Notes: generated by a model from the letters alone, not told the origin. Numbered from the stretch's first letter, positions 1-9,354 are shown. The stretch: 64,000 nucleotides of DNA from Fulvivirga ligni (GCF_021389935.1 NZ_CP089979.1:2709001-2773000), one strand, 5' to 3'. A program made the numbers and translations.

Positions 1-46
1 CATTTAATTAGTTTAGTTATAGTCTAAAAGATTGTTAGTTATAGAA

Positions 47-925
47 ATGGATTGTAAAATCATTTACATAGTAGGAGATGGACGTTCGGGGTCAACTTTA
101 TTGGAAAACGTTCTTCGAAATCAAAATAATACAATAAATGTTGGTGAATGTTTTAGATTTTGGGAGCGATACTATAGGAATGAAACAATTTGTGGGTGTA
201 ATAAATTGATAGGTAATTGTGAATTGTGGACAGGGGTAGATGCAAATTTAAGAAATACCTTTGGTGATGATTATGATAGTAAAAAAGTTGAACAATCTAT
301 TAAGAAATTTACGACATATAAATATCAAAAGCATTTTAATGAATTTGAAGTGTCAGAACAGTTAAAAGATTTAATTATTACATTTTATTCAAGCATAGCG
401 CACATCTCTGGAGCTAATATTATAATAGATAGTTCTAAGTCTCCAGGGTGGGCTATTTTATTAAGTAGATTCATACCAGAGAACGTTTTGTTTATACATT
501 TAGAACGAGAATTAGCATCAGTTGCTGACAGCTGGAAGAAGAAGGTAGTTCTGCCTGAATATGTATTGTCTCAAAGGTATATGCCAGTGAAATCAGACCT
601 TAATATTATCAGAACATGGACAAGAGTGAAGGTTATGGGGCGTCGTTTAAAAGAAACAAACAACTATATTTTCCTGAGATATGAGGATTTGGTAAATAAT
701 TTTGAGGCTGTAATTAATCATGTTCAATTGAAATATGGATTAGAAATATTTTCAGAATTAAAATGGCGTGGAAGCCATTCAATTGCGGGTAATCCGGTTC
801 GTGATCAAATGCTGGGAAAGGATATAATTATTACCGACAAGAAAAGTAAACTGGAGCGACTGAATAAGAAACAAGTTATGCTTTTTAGACTTTGGGAGTG
901 GGGGTGTAATCTGTTTTTGAGGTAA
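47..925 (+). CDS. Sulfotransferase family protein
   Basis: Probable cytoplasmic PAPS-dependent sulfotransferase that sulfates a glycan or a precursor of the surface polysaccharide. The N-terminal strand-loop GDGRSGSTLL (residues 10-19) is the 5'-phosphosulfate-binding loop of the family, and a later DSSKSPGW segment fits the 3'-phosphate region. The length of 292 residues is normal. I chose the ATG at 47, which puts the P-loop-like motif at the usual distance from the N terminus; an in-frame TTG at 32 would add five residues. The next gene starts 1 base after the stop, so they are co-transcribed. The acceptor cannot be deduced. The family call is firm and the role inferred from context. Confidence 0.8.
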   Translation: MDCKIIYIVGDGRSGSTLLENVLRNQNNTINVGECFRFWERYYRNETICGCNKLIGNCELWTGVDANLRNTFGDDYDSKKVEQSIKKFTTYKYQKHFNEFEVSEQLKDLIITFYSSIAHISGANIIIDSSKSPGWAILLSRFIPENVLFIHLERELASVADSWKKKVVLPEYVLSQRYMPVKSDLNIIRTWTRVKVMGRRLKETNNYIFLRYEDLVNNFEAVINHVQLKYGLEIFSELKWRGSHSIAGNPVRDQMLGKDIIITDKKSKLERLNKKQVMLFRLWEWGCNLFLR

Positions 926-926
926 C

Positions 927-1832
927 ATGAAATTAGCTGCTTTTGTAATTACGTATAATCGACCTGATATCATTGGTAATACTATAAAATTGATCAATGA
1001 ACAAACTTTAAAACCTGATTTAGTATTAGTTGTAGATAATAGTGAATCAAATGATACTGAAAAAAACATTCGTTGCTTAGAATATAATAATATTGAATAC
1101 TTAAGAACAGGTTATAATGCAGGGCCTGCAGGAGCAGCAAAATTGGCCTTAAGAGTTTTGGCTGATAAGGGGTATGATTGGGTTTATTGGGGTGATGATG
1201 ATGATCCTCCAAGGAGTAAGAAAGTTTTTAGACGCTTGATTGATTTGATCGAAGATGCGCCTAATAAAGTTGAGGTTGGTGCAATAGGCTCAGTTGGAGG
1301 TTTTTTTAATCAATATACTGCAAGAGTTAGTAACATACGCAACGATCAGATTAACGCGAAAGGATTAACTGAAGTGGATCAGATACCAGGCGGACATAAT
1401 TTTCTTATTAATACGAGGGTTACAAAGGCTGCAATTGAACCAACAGAAAAGTTGTTTTTTGGATTTGAGGAATTGGATTTTTGCTTAAAAATAAAAAAAG
1501 CAGGCTTTAAACTCTATATAGATGGTGAAACTGTACTTAAGAATAGAATTTTGGCAGGGAATACTGCTGAGAATTATAAATGGAAATCTACATCCTTTGG
1601 AGATTCATCGAAACTGAAAAGAAATTATTATAGCATCAGAAACATGAGTTTTATTCTTTATACTAATGGATATTATCTCGGGTGCTTATATTTTTTTAAT
1701 AAAAATTTGGCGAAAGCAATGGTTGGCTTTCTTCATGGACCTAAATATGGGGTGGCAAATTTTAAAATTTTTTTTAAAGGAACTCTAGATTTTCTTTTAG
1801 GAAAATATGGGAAGCGGGATGTTGAAAGATAA
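927..1832 (+). CDS. Glycosyltransferase family 2 protein
   Basis: GT-A fold inverting glycosyltransferase that adds one sugar from a nucleotide-sugar donor during polysaccharide assembly on the cytoplasmic side of the inner membrane. The N terminus AAFVITYNRPDII and VVDNSESNDT form the nucleotide-binding half. The metal-binding acidic cluster is an unusually long run, D90-D93 followed by PP. A later FFGFEELDFCLK segment fits the catalytic-base region of rhamnosyl- or galactofuranosyl-transferase-like GT2 enzymes. It sits 1 base after the sulfotransferase stop and 33 bases before the aldolase. Donor and acceptor are unknown. Confidence 0.85.
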   Translation: MKLAAFVITYNRPDIIGNTIKLINEQTLKPDLVLVVDNSESNDTEKNIRCLEYNNIEYLRTGYNAGPAGAAKLALRVLADKGYDWVYWGDDDDPPRSKKVFRRLIDLIEDAPNKVEVGAIGSVGGFFNQYTARVSNIRNDQINAKGLTEVDQIPGGHNFLINTRVTKAAIEPTEKLFFGFEELDFCLKIKKAGFKLYIDGETVLKNRILAGNTAENYKWKSTSFGDSSKLKRNYYSIRNMSFILYTNGYYLGCLYFFNKNLAKAMVGFLHGPKYGVANFKIFFKGTLDFLLGKYGKRDVER

Positions 1833-1865
1833 AATTTAAAATATAATTTTCATACTAGAATTAAG

Positions 1866-3419
1866 ATGAAGAAAGAATTTAAAATACTAGACTGCACATT
1901 ACGTGACGGAGGATATTACACAAACTGGGATTTCAAGTCAGATTTGGTTGAGAATTATTTTAGAGCTATGGATAAATTACCCATCGATTATCTTGAGGTT
2001 GGGTATCGTAGTCGGAAATTAAACAACTATTTAGGACAATACTTTTATTGTCCTGAATATGTACTTGAAAATGCCAGGAGGTTTACTAATAAAAAGCTCG
2101 CTGTTATACTGAATCAGAAAGATTTTCCGCTAGAGGATGTAAGGAATATATTAGTTCCGGTAAAGGATTACCTTGATCTTATAAGAGTAGCTGTTAGTCC
2201 AGATAGTTTTGGTGAAGCTCTTAAGCTCGCAATTGAATTGAAGAATCATGATTTTAAGGTTGCATTCAATGTCATGTACATGTCATCCTGGACAGACAAG
2301 GGGGACTTTATTAATGAGTTATCCCAGACCTCCGGCTTGGTAGATTATTTCTATATGGTGGACTCTTTCGGTGGAGTATATCCAGAAGATGTCAAGCAAA
2401 TTATTAAAATGGTAAAGGATCAAACCGATGTGCCTTTGGGTTTTCATGGACATAACAACCTAGAGCTTGGTCTGATTAATACTTTAACGGCTATAGATGA
2501 AGGCGTAGATATTGTAGATGCCACAATTACAGGTATGGGCCGTGGTGCAGGAAATCTAAAGACAGAGTTGCTACTTACAGCTTTAAATGCCAGGCAGGAC
2601 TTGAACGTAGACTTTAATGCCTTAACTTCCGTGGTTGATCAATTTGAAAAACTTCAGTCGGAACATAATTGGGGTACAAATTTGCCTTACATGGTTTCTG
2701 GAGCCAACTCCTTGCCTCAAAAAGACGTGATGGAGTGGGTTACTAGAAGATTTTTTTCATTTAATAGTATTATAAGGGCTCTTCAAAACCGTAAAAAAGG
2801 AGAACAGGATAATGAGAAGTTAGATGTTTTTCAAGTAAAAGAGAAATATGAAAACGTTCTTATTGTTGGTGGAGGGCCCAATGCGGCCGACCATGCCGAG
2901 GCTATTGAACAATGGATAAAGCAAAATAATTCTATTGCAATTATTCATGCCAGTTCTAAAAATGCCAAGCATTATGAAAATCTTGTAGATGTACCGCAGT
3001 ATTTCTGTCTTGTAGGAAGTGAGGGGCATCGTCTTGAGAACGTTTTTAAGCAAATGACCGATTTTAAGGGAGAGTGTGTTTTACCTCCTTTCCCGAGAGA
3101 AATGGGAACTTATATTCCAACAGCTCTGGAAGGTAGGTCTAAAGAACTAAAAGAAGTCACATTCACTAAAGTGATGAAGGATACTCATACTGTACTGGCA
3201 CTGCAAACGGCCATAGATCTAGGAGCAGAACACGTTTATTTCGTAGGTTACGATGGATATATGGAAGGAAATATATCTCAGCAAGAGAAAGGTCTTTCAG
3301 AAGAAAACGAGCTTATTTTTCAAGATTTTAAGGCTTACACAGGTAACGATTTAGTATCTCTTACACCTACTAATTATAAGAAGCTTAATGTACAATCGGT
3401 TTATGGAGAGTTAGTTTAA
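1866..3419 (+). CDS. DRE-TIM aldolase with C-terminal Rossmann-like domain
   Basis: Two-domain enzyme. Residues 5-290 are an HMG-CoA-lyase/4-hydroxy-2-oxovalerate-aldolase-type TIM barrel: LDCTLRDGGYYTNWDF holds the metal Asp9 and catalytic Arg13, and GFHGHNNL (His194, His196) completes the divalent-metal site. Residues about 325-517 begin with NVLIVGGGPNAADHAEA and resemble a nucleotide-binding domain of the MptE/DUF115 type. Members of this superfamily make or break C-C bonds to pyruvate or acyl-CoA. Its stop overlaps the start of a CMP-sugar transferase by one base (TAATG), followed by a HAD phosphatase, so I infer it builds a 2-keto sugar acid that is then activated with CMP. The substrate is unknown. 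Confidence 0.75.
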   Translation: MKKEFKILDCTLRDGGYYTNWDFKSDLVENYFRAMDKLPIDYLEVGYRSRKLNNYLGQYFYCPEYVLENARRFTNKKLAVILNQKDFPLEDVRNILVPVKDYLDLIRVAVSPDSFGEALKLAIELKNHDFKVAFNVMYMSSWTDKGDFINELSQTSGLVDYFYMVDSFGGVYPEDVKQIIKMVKDQTDVPLGFHGHNNLELGLINTLTAIDEGVDIVDATITGMGRGAGNLKTELLLTALNARQDLNVDFNALTSVVDQFEKLQSEHNWGTNLPYMVSGANSLPQKDVMEWVTRRFFSFNSIIRALQNRKKGEQDNEKLDVFQVKEKYENVLIVGGGPNAADHAEAIEQWIKQNNSIAIIHASSKNAKHYENLVDVPQYFCLVGSEGHRLENVFKQMTDFKGECVLPPFPREMGTYIPTALEGRSKELKEVTFTKVMKDTHTVLALQTAIDLGAEHVYFVGYDGYMEGNISQQEKGLSEENELIFQDFKAYTGNDLVSLTPTNYKKLNVQSVYGELV

Positions 3420-4114
3420 TGAAGGTTTCATTTTTTCTTCCTATAAGAACTGGTAGTCAGAGGGTTTTAAATAAAAACATGAGACCATTTGCTGGATTTC
3501 AATCTGGCATATTAGAACTCAAACTTAGGCAGTTATTAAAAAGTTCTAAAATCGATGAAGTATTACTGTCTACCAATGATATGCAAGCTTTGGCCTTGGC
3601 TAATGAGCTTGATCCGAATCAAGAAAAGATTAAGACAGTGAAGAGGCCTAATGAGCTATGTTTGGACACTACTTCTCTAACAGACCTCATTAAATACGTT
3701 CCCACTGTAGTAAAACATGATGTTATACTTTGGGGCCATGCCACTACACCTTTGGCAGGTGCAAAGATTTATGATCAGGCGGTGTTAAAGTATGTAGAGG
3801 CGCTGAGAAACGGTTTTGATTCCTTAATATCCGGATGTGCATTTAAGAATTTTTTATTCGATAGAGATACTAATAAATTAATAACAGAGCAGCAATTCGG
3901 ATTGAAGTGGCCAAGAACGCAAGATTTACCAGATTTGTTCGAGGTAAATCATGTTATTTTTATGGCTCATAGGAATATCTACTTAAAGCAACAGGACAGG
4001 GTGGGGGGCAATCCCTATTTCTATGAAATGGATAAGTTGACATCTACTGATATTGACTGGGAAGAAGATTTTAAAATAGCGGAAGCACTTTATGAAAGAT
4101 TTGGAAAGCTATAA
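3419..4114 (+). CDS. Cytidylyltransferase, CMP-sialate/CMP-Kdo synthetase family
   Basis: Activates a 2-keto sugar acid with CTP to give a CMP-sugar, the donor for the GT29-like enzyme two genes on. The N terminus LPIRTGSQRVLNKNMRPF (residues 7-24) is a divergent form of the family's nucleotide loop (usual form PARGGSKGIPRKN), followed by LLSTNDMQALALA and a VKRPNELCLD segment where NeuA proteins have RP..LA.D. At 231 residues it has the size of NeuA/KdsB. It is translationally coupled to the aldolase by a one-base overlap and overlaps the HAD gene by 23 bases. The actual sugar acid (sialate, legionaminate, Kdo or something new) is not readable; no NeuB homologue is in the window. Confidence 0.8.
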   Translation: MKVSFFLPIRTGSQRVLNKNMRPFAGFQSGILELKLRQLLKSSKIDEVLLSTNDMQALALANELDPNQEKIKTVKRPNELCLDTTSLTDLIKYVPTVVKHDVILWGHATTPLAGAKIYDQAVLKYVEALRNGFDSLISGCAFKNFLFDRDTNKLITEQQFGLKWPRTQDLPDLFEVNHVIFMAHRNIYLKQQDRVGGNPYFYEMDKLTSTDIDWEEDFKIAEALYERFGKL

Positions 4115-4715
4115 GGTTATATTCTGGGATTTTGATGGGGTGATTTTAGACTCCATGTCTGTAAGAGATCAGGGATTCATTGAAGTGTTAAAGGAATATC
4201 CGGATAATCAGGTAGATAAGCTGTTGGAATTCCATAGAGCTAATGGTGGCCTGTCACGTTATGTTAAATTTAGATACTTCTTTGAGAATATATTAGGGGA
4301 GAGTATAAGTGAGAGTGAAGTAAATGGATTAGCTCAACAGTTTTCTGTGATAATGAAATCTATTTTGTCTAATCCTGAATTATTAATCAAAGATAGCGTT
4401 CAATTTATTGCTGATAATTACTCTAACTATTCAATGCATATTGTTTCTGGTTCTGATGGTGAAGAGTTAAGATATCTTTGCGAACAACTTAAAATAGATC
4501 ATTATTTTCTAACCATCGAAGGCTCACCTACAGCTAAAATTGAGTTGGTGAAAAATATATTAGAAACCTATATGTATGAAAAGAATGATTGTGTTTTAAT
4601 AGGTGATTCTAAAAATGACTATGATGCAGCCAAAATGAATACAATAGACTTTGCTGGTTATAATAATGAAGAACTTCGCTTATTACATTCTAGCTATATT
4701 GAAAAATTTCGATAA
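4092..4715 (+). CDS. HAD-superfamily phosphatase
   Basis: Haloacid-dehalogenase-type hydrolase with the nucleophile motif WDFDGVILD (Asp13, Asp15), a cap region of about 90 residues, a VSGSDGEE motif II and GDSKNDYDAA as the Mg-binding motif IV. At 207 residues it resembles beta-phosphoglucomutase/Gph-like enzymes (C1 cap) rather than cap-less KdsC. Its start lies inside the end of the cytidylyltransferase, and its stop is followed directly by the next ATG, so expression is coupled. Within this cassette the likely job is to remove the phosphate from a sugar-acid phosphate made by the aldolase before CMP activation; this is inferred from order only. Confidence 0.8.
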   Translation: MKDLESYKVIFWDFDGVILDSMSVRDQGFIEVLKEYPDNQVDKLLEFHRANGGLSRYVKFRYFFENILGESISESEVNGLAQQFSVIMKSILSNPELLIKDSVQFIADNYSNYSMHIVSGSDGEELRYLCEQLKIDHYFLTIEGSPTAKIELVKNILETYMYEKNDCVLIGDSKNDYDAAKMNTIDFAGYNNEELRLLHSSYIEKFR

Positions 4716-5507
4716 ATGAGATATTTAAAAGCATTATTTGGCTTGTGGATAATGCCATTTAGAATTCGTTTTTTTAATCCAAAAAAAATTTTTTTAAATA
4801 AACGTGTGGCAGTAGTAGGTCCTGCTGATTCAACTCATGATGATGAAAATGGAGATATTATCGATAGTTATGATGTTGTAATAAGAATGAATAAGGCTTT
4901 GGTGACTTGGAACCCTAAGAATCAAAAATATTTGGGTACTAGAACTGATGTATTATTTCATAATTTTTATGAAAATATGAATTCAGGTGGAGGAGGGCCA
5001 TTGGACTGGGAGATTTTTAAAGGACACGGAGTGAAATATCTTATTCAGCCCCGCTTTGATAAAGAGGGGTGGCGATTGATGTTTAACTATTTTAAAAAGT
5101 ACTTAAATACTAAAAATTCTATATATCTATTTTCTCATAAGAACTATAGTAATATAGTGGGGCAATTTGATAAGTATCATCCCACCAGAGGCTTCTATGC
5201 TCTGAGTGCTGCGCTTGAATCGAATTGCAAGGAAGTGTTTATAACAGGGTTTACGTTTTTCAAAACACCATATGCAGAAGGTTATAGAGATAACATTCGT
5301 GATATGAAGGAGAATGAAAAACATATTCAAAATCAGGGTTTACATAATGTTGATTTAGAATATAATAATTTTTTGAAGCTACTTCAGAATACACCCATTA
5401 AGAATGTTAAAGTGGATAAAAAATTATATGCAATAATTAAAAGTGACTCTAAAGAGTTAGCGGATAAAGTTCAGATAATAAATGCATTAAACTTAAGGAA
5501 TGGTTAA
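4716..5507 (+). CDS. Glycosyltransferase family 29 (sialyltransferase-like)
   Basis: Resembles GT29 sialyltransferases, which use CMP-sialic acid. KRVAVVGPADS (residues 29-39) and IDSYDVVIRMN (49-59) match the first half of the large sialyl motif, where eukaryotic and bacterial GT29 enzymes read VVGN(G/S) and IDxxDxVIRxN. Later, HPTRGFYALSAALES and CKEVFITGFTFF correspond to the small-motif region. The length of 263 residues suits a bacterial GT29. It begins directly after the HAD stop and overlaps the next gene by 8 bases. The match to a CMP-sugar-using family right behind a CMP-sugar synthetase strengthens both calls. The exact linkage is unknown. Confidence 0.75.
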   Translation: MRYLKALFGLWIMPFRIRFFNPKKIFLNKRVAVVGPADSTHDDENGDIIDSYDVVIRMNKALVTWNPKNQKYLGTRTDVLFHNFYENMNSGGGGPLDWEIFKGHGVKYLIQPRFDKEGWRLMFNYFKKYLNTKNSIYLFSHKNYSNIVGQFDKYHPTRGFYALSAALESNCKEVFITGFTFFKTPYAEGYRDNIRDMKENEKHIQNQGLHNVDLEYNNFLKLLQNTPIKNVKVDKKLYAIIKSDSKELADKVQIINALNLRNG

Positions 5508-6540
5508 GAGTAATATTTACATAGATACTATTAAGGAGCAACAAAAACTTTTATTTGATTGTCTTAAAATGATTTTAAAACAGGGAGATAAGGTAGCCCT
5601 ACTAGACTTTCCAAATCATAATAACGTAGGCGATAATGCTATTTGGTTAGGAGAGAAGGCCGCGTTGAAGAAAATTGGGGTGGAAGTGGTGTATGAGTGT
5701 GATATTTATGGCTTTTCCGAACTGGCGTTGCGTAAGCATCTTGGTAATGATGGAATTGTATTACTTCATGGAGGTGGTAATTTGGGTAGTGTATGGCCTG
5801 AGCACCAGAGATTTAGGGAGCGCATCATTCAGTCCTTGCAAGATATGACAGTGGTACAGTTGCCGCAAAGTGTATTTTTTGATAATGATGATGAGTTAAG
5901 AGCTTTTGGAAATATCGCGGGAGAACATCAAAATCTACATATTCTTGTTCGTGATAAGGTCAGCTTTAAAATGTTAGATGATCTTAACCTAAATGTACAA
6001 CTATGCCCTGATATGGCTTTTGCCATAGGAGCCATACCTTCAGAAGGTAATCCTAAGGTTGACGTAGTATGGCTATCACGGTCCGATCATGAGTCTGCAG
6101 GCTATGACATAAATGATGCAAATTTTAAGATAGAAAAGTTAGATTGGCTTCAAGGTGAGCCTGGCAGGTACTATTCTAAATTCAGTCCGAAAATAACGGT
6201 TAGAATTAGAAGACTAGTACAGCGAATTTTCCGTCAATCTTCATTTGTCCGTAATCATTGTTGGAAAATGAATACTACCTTCTTTGATGCCTTGGCACAA
6301 CGAAGATTAAACCGGGGGGTGCGTATTCTGAGTAGGGGTAAAATAGTTGCTACTGACAGACTTCATGGGCATATAATCTCAACACTAATAGGGAAACCCC
6401 AGATTTTATTTGATAATCACTATAAAAAGATTGGTAATTATAGAGATTGTTTTGAGCCTGCACATGAAGCGATATTTTACGATTTAGACAATAAATCAAA
6501 TATCGAAGAGAATATATCCAAAGCTTTGGACTTTTCTTAA
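5500..6540 (+). CDS. Polysaccharide pyruvyl transferase family protein
   Basis: WcaK/CsaB-type enzyme that transfers pyruvate from PEP to a sugar as a ketal, or a structurally related GT-B transferase. Diagnostic segments are DFPNHNNVGDNAIWLGE near residue 38, IVLLHGGGNLGSVWP, TVVQLPQSVFF and the C-terminal VATDRLHGHIISTLIGKP. The length of 346 residues is typical. The ATG at 5500 lies 8 bases before the end of the GT29 gene and is preceded by AAGGA, one of the few reasonable Shine-Dalgarno-like sites here. It would give the polymer acidic pyruvate groups. Some family members have other functions, so the substrate is left open. Confidence 0.85.
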   Translation: MVKSNIYIDTIKEQQKLLFDCLKMILKQGDKVALLDFPNHNNVGDNAIWLGEKAALKKIGVEVVYECDIYGFSELALRKHLGNDGIVLLHGGGNLGSVWPEHQRFRERIIQSLQDMTVVQLPQSVFFDNDDELRAFGNIAGEHQNLHILVRDKVSFKMLDDLNLNVQLCPDMAFAIGAIPSEGNPKVDVVWLSRSDHESAGYDINDANFKIEKLDWLQGEPGRYYSKFSPKITVRIRRLVQRIFRQSSFVRNHCWKMNTTFFDALAQRRLNRGVRILSRGKIVATDRLHGHIISTLIGKPQILFDNHYKKIGNYRDCFEPAHEAIFYDLDNKSNIEENISKALDFS

Positions 6541-6549
6541 TAGCTAACC

Positions 6550-7770
6550 ATGATTAAGAGTAAAATATCAATCCCACTATTTGTTCCTGATTTTAATCGC
6601 TTAAGAGCTGATGCCGTTTGGGTGACCATTGCAAATTGGGCCGAAGGATTCGAGGAAAGGTATGGGAATGCTGAAGTAATATCAGGAGAAACGTCATATT
6701 CTTCTGAACAGATTAGAAGTAGATGTTTTATTTCAAAGAATGAGAATAAGCAAAAGATTAGTCCTCTACGCAAGACTTACATAGCTAAGCTCCTGGAAAT
6801 TTTAATAAAAGACATAAGGTGGTTTAGGGAGGATAGGAAGGAGCTAAATGTGGCAATTGATAAATTTCAAAATGCCCCATTTTTTTGGCAGCACCATGAT
6901 CTTTTTCAAACGAGAGGTTTACAAATGGCAAAAAAGATGGGGGTCCCCTCGGTTCTGTTTGTAGACGCCCCTTATGTATGGGAGTCTAAGAAATGGGGGG
7001 TACATAGATTTGGATGGGAATGGTTTGCAAAGCGCAGGGGAGATGCTGATCCGTGTAAGCAGGCTGATTTAGTTCTGGCAGTTAGTGATGAAGTAAAGCA
7101 GGCAATTTTAGATTTAGGGGTGGATGAAAAAAAAGTAATGGTAACACCATGCACAGTTTCCGCCAAAAGGTTTGATAGTGTCAAAGGAAATGAAGTTCGT
7201 CATTCTTTAGGTATAGAGGATGATTTTGTAATAGGATGGGTGGGCAGTTTTAGAAAATTCCATTCTCTTGATCTATTAGTTGAAGCTTTTAAGGATGTCG
7301 TAAACCATCTGCCACACGCAAAGCTATTGCTGGTTGGTGATGGCCCTGAGAGGATTCCAATCCAAGAGATGGTAAATCAAATGGGAATGGGTGATAAGGT
7401 AATTTTTACTGGTAACATTCCTCATAAGGATATTAATACCTTCATCAGCAGTTTTGATATAGCAATTTTACCCTCCAAGTCTACTGCTGGTTTTCATTAT
7501 TCTCCCTTAAAACTCAGAGAATTTTTTGCTGCGGGTGTGCCTGTTATTGCATCTGCTGTTGGGGATGTGAAGAAAGTAATTACGGAAAGCGAAGGTGGGT
7601 GGCTTGTTTCACCGGGCTCTAAGGATTCTATATCAGAAATGATCTTAAAAATGGAATCGAATAGAGAGGCTGTTAACGATGCAAGTATAAAAGCCAGAAA
7701 TTACTCCGTAAATGAGATGGGAATTTTAAAGCAAATTGATATGATTGAGTCATATTTTGCTAAGGGTTGA
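6550..7770 (+). CDS. Glycosyltransferase family 4 protein
   Basis: GT-B retaining glycosyltransferase of 406 residues. The C-terminal half contains the GT1/GT4 donor-site signatures: FVIGWVGSFRKFHSLDLLVEAF, a LLLVGDGPER strand-turn, KVIFTGNIPHKDI, and the ExxxxxE-like stretch around FHYSPLKLREFFAAGVPVIAS. The N-terminal half carries WQHHDLFQTRGLQMA and is the acceptor domain. It follows the pyruvyltransferase by 9 bases. A gap of 57 bases to the next GT4 keeps it in the same operon. It probably extends the repeat unit on undecaprenyl diphosphate; donor unknown. Confidence 0.85.
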   Translation: MIKSKISIPLFVPDFNRLRADAVWVTIANWAEGFEERYGNAEVISGETSYSSEQIRSRCFISKNENKQKISPLRKTYIAKLLEILIKDIRWFREDRKELNVAIDKFQNAPFFWQHHDLFQTRGLQMAKKMGVPSVLFVDAPYVWESKKWGVHRFGWEWFAKRRGDADPCKQADLVLAVSDEVKQAILDLGVDEKKVMVTPCTVSAKRFDSVKGNEVRHSLGIEDDFVIGWVGSFRKFHSLDLLVEAFKDVVNHLPHAKLLLVGDGPERIPIQEMVNQMGMGDKVIFTGNIPHKDINTFISSFDIAILPSKSTAGFHYSPLKLREFFAAGVPVIASAVGDVKKVITESEGGWLVSPGSKDSISEMILKMESNREAVNDASIKARNYSVNEMGILKQIDMIESYFAKG

Positions 7771-7827
7771 TTATATAAGGAGTGGTTCGATCTTTTAAGG
7801 ATGTATTTTAACTAAGTGACTTGAGCA

Positions 7828-8904
7828 TTGAAAATTCTTCAAATCATACAAAAGCCTCAGCTGCGAGGGGCTGAGATATTTGCATCGCAGTTATCAGTAG
7901 AACTTGAAAAATCCGGGCATCAGGTAGATGTCTTATACCTTTTTGATATGCCAGAAATGGCTTTGGAATATCCATTGAATTATTTTGGACTTAAAGCTAG
8001 CTTTAGAAAGCGCTTTACAGATTTTAAAGCTTATCGAAAGTTGGCCAGAATTGTAAAAGAGGGTGAGTATGACATTGTCCAGGCAAATGCCGGGGATACA
8101 TTGAAGTACGCCGCCTTATCAAGGTTAATATATGGATGGAAAAATAAGTTGGTATTTAGGAATGCCAATAAAATGGGTGATTTTATAAAATCTTCTGCTC
8201 ATAAAAAGCTAAATCAATTTTTCTTAAGGCAAGTAGATCATTTTATATCTGTCTCTGAGAATTGCAGACTTGATTTAATAGAATTATACAGACCCGCTGT
8301 ATCATCATCCACCACAATAACTATAGGTACCTATTTATTTGATGATATCGAGGCTATTCCAAAATATGCTGATAAGGTATGGATCAATGTAGGAAGTTTT
8401 GTTCCAGAAAAGAATCAATCTTTTTTGATTGATGTATTTGCTGAGTATGTAAAACAAAATGAGGACGCTCAACTATGGTTAGTTGGAGATGGAAAATTGA
8501 GGAAGCAACTGGAGGCAAAGGTGAGTGATTTAAACTTAACTCATTCTGTTAAATTTTTGGGTTTTCGTAAAGACGTTATATCCCTTATTAAGGCAGCAGA
8601 TGTTATGGTAATGCCCTCAAAAATAGAAGGACTCCCTGGGGTGATTCTGGAAGCGATGTCATGCAAGATTCCGGTAATAGCATCAAATGTTGGAGGTATT
8701 CCAGAAGTAATCATAAATGGTGAAACTGGTTTTGTAATAGAGGGATTTGAAGTTGACAAATATTTATATGCCGTAAATGAACTGGACCAGCTAAATATTT
8801 ATCAATACATACAAGCCAATCAAAGAAAGGCTATAGAAGCTGAATTTTTGATGAAAACGGTTTCTTGTGGTTTTGAGGATGTTTACCAAAAGGTGATTGC
8901 CTGA
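7828..8904 (+). CDS. Glycosyltransferase family 4 protein
   Basis: GT-B retaining glycosyltransferase, 358 residues. The N terminus MKILQIIQKPQLRGAEIFAS is the classical GT4 opening with the RGAE acceptor-side motif. WINVGSFVPEKNQ, LWLVGDGKLR, VKFLGFRKDV and MPSKIEGLPGVILEAMSCK carry the donor-site residues. The start is a TTG at 7828: it gives exactly the expected N terminus and no ATG lies nearby. After it comes a 450-base gap, so this gene may end one transcription unit of the locus. Confidence 0.85.
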   Translation: MKILQIIQKPQLRGAEIFASQLSVELEKSGHQVDVLYLFDMPEMALEYPLNYFGLKASFRKRFTDFKAYRKLARIVKEGEYDIVQANAGDTLKYAALSRLIYGWKNKLVFRNANKMGDFIKSSAHKKLNQFFLRQVDHFISVSENCRLDLIELYRPAVSSSTTITIGTYLFDDIEAIPKYADKVWINVGSFVPEKNQSFLIDVFAEYVKQNEDAQLWLVGDGKLRKQLEAKVSDLNLTHSVKFLGFRKDVISLIKAADVMVMPSKIEGLPGVILEAMSCKIPVIASNVGGIPEVIINGETGFVIEGFEVDKYLYAVNELDQLNIYQYIQANQRKAIEAEFLMKTVSCGFEDVYQKVIA

Positions 8905-9354
8905 TAGTTGTGTTAATTTACAACTTGGATATTACTTAAGATATAATGATAATTTTTGATGAAAATTTGGTTAACCCAAAATTAACGTTAGTAAGACTTC
9001 CTTTTCTAACATGAGATTTGAAATTAGTAAGCATTCTATATTAGTACATGGATATTGTTTCTGAATAAACGAGCTATCAATGAATATTGAGAGTATTGCT
9101 TATTACTGGGAATAATATTTTATTAGATACTTAATTTTAAAACATAATTGATTAGTAATTTCACTTACTGATCGATCTTACCAAATTTATTGATAAGAGT
9201 TAGATGATAAGCGAAATAATCTAAATCCTGTTATTGTAAAACATCAATTTATGCTGGAGTGTTTAAAACTTTTAATCGAATAAACTCTAGATATAAGATT
9301 TGGCAGAGGTCAAGTGTAATATTTTACATTTAGATATAATAAAAATTTTAGATA
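8905..9354. other. Gene-free AT-rich spacer
   Basis: These 450 bases separate the GT4 gene from the DUF1796 gene. They are strongly AT-rich, with stops in all frames and no recognisable tRNA, riboswitch, insertion sequence or strong hairpin followed by a T tract. It is a likely place for a promoter for the following gene, but I could not pick one with confidence. Confidence 0.5.
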
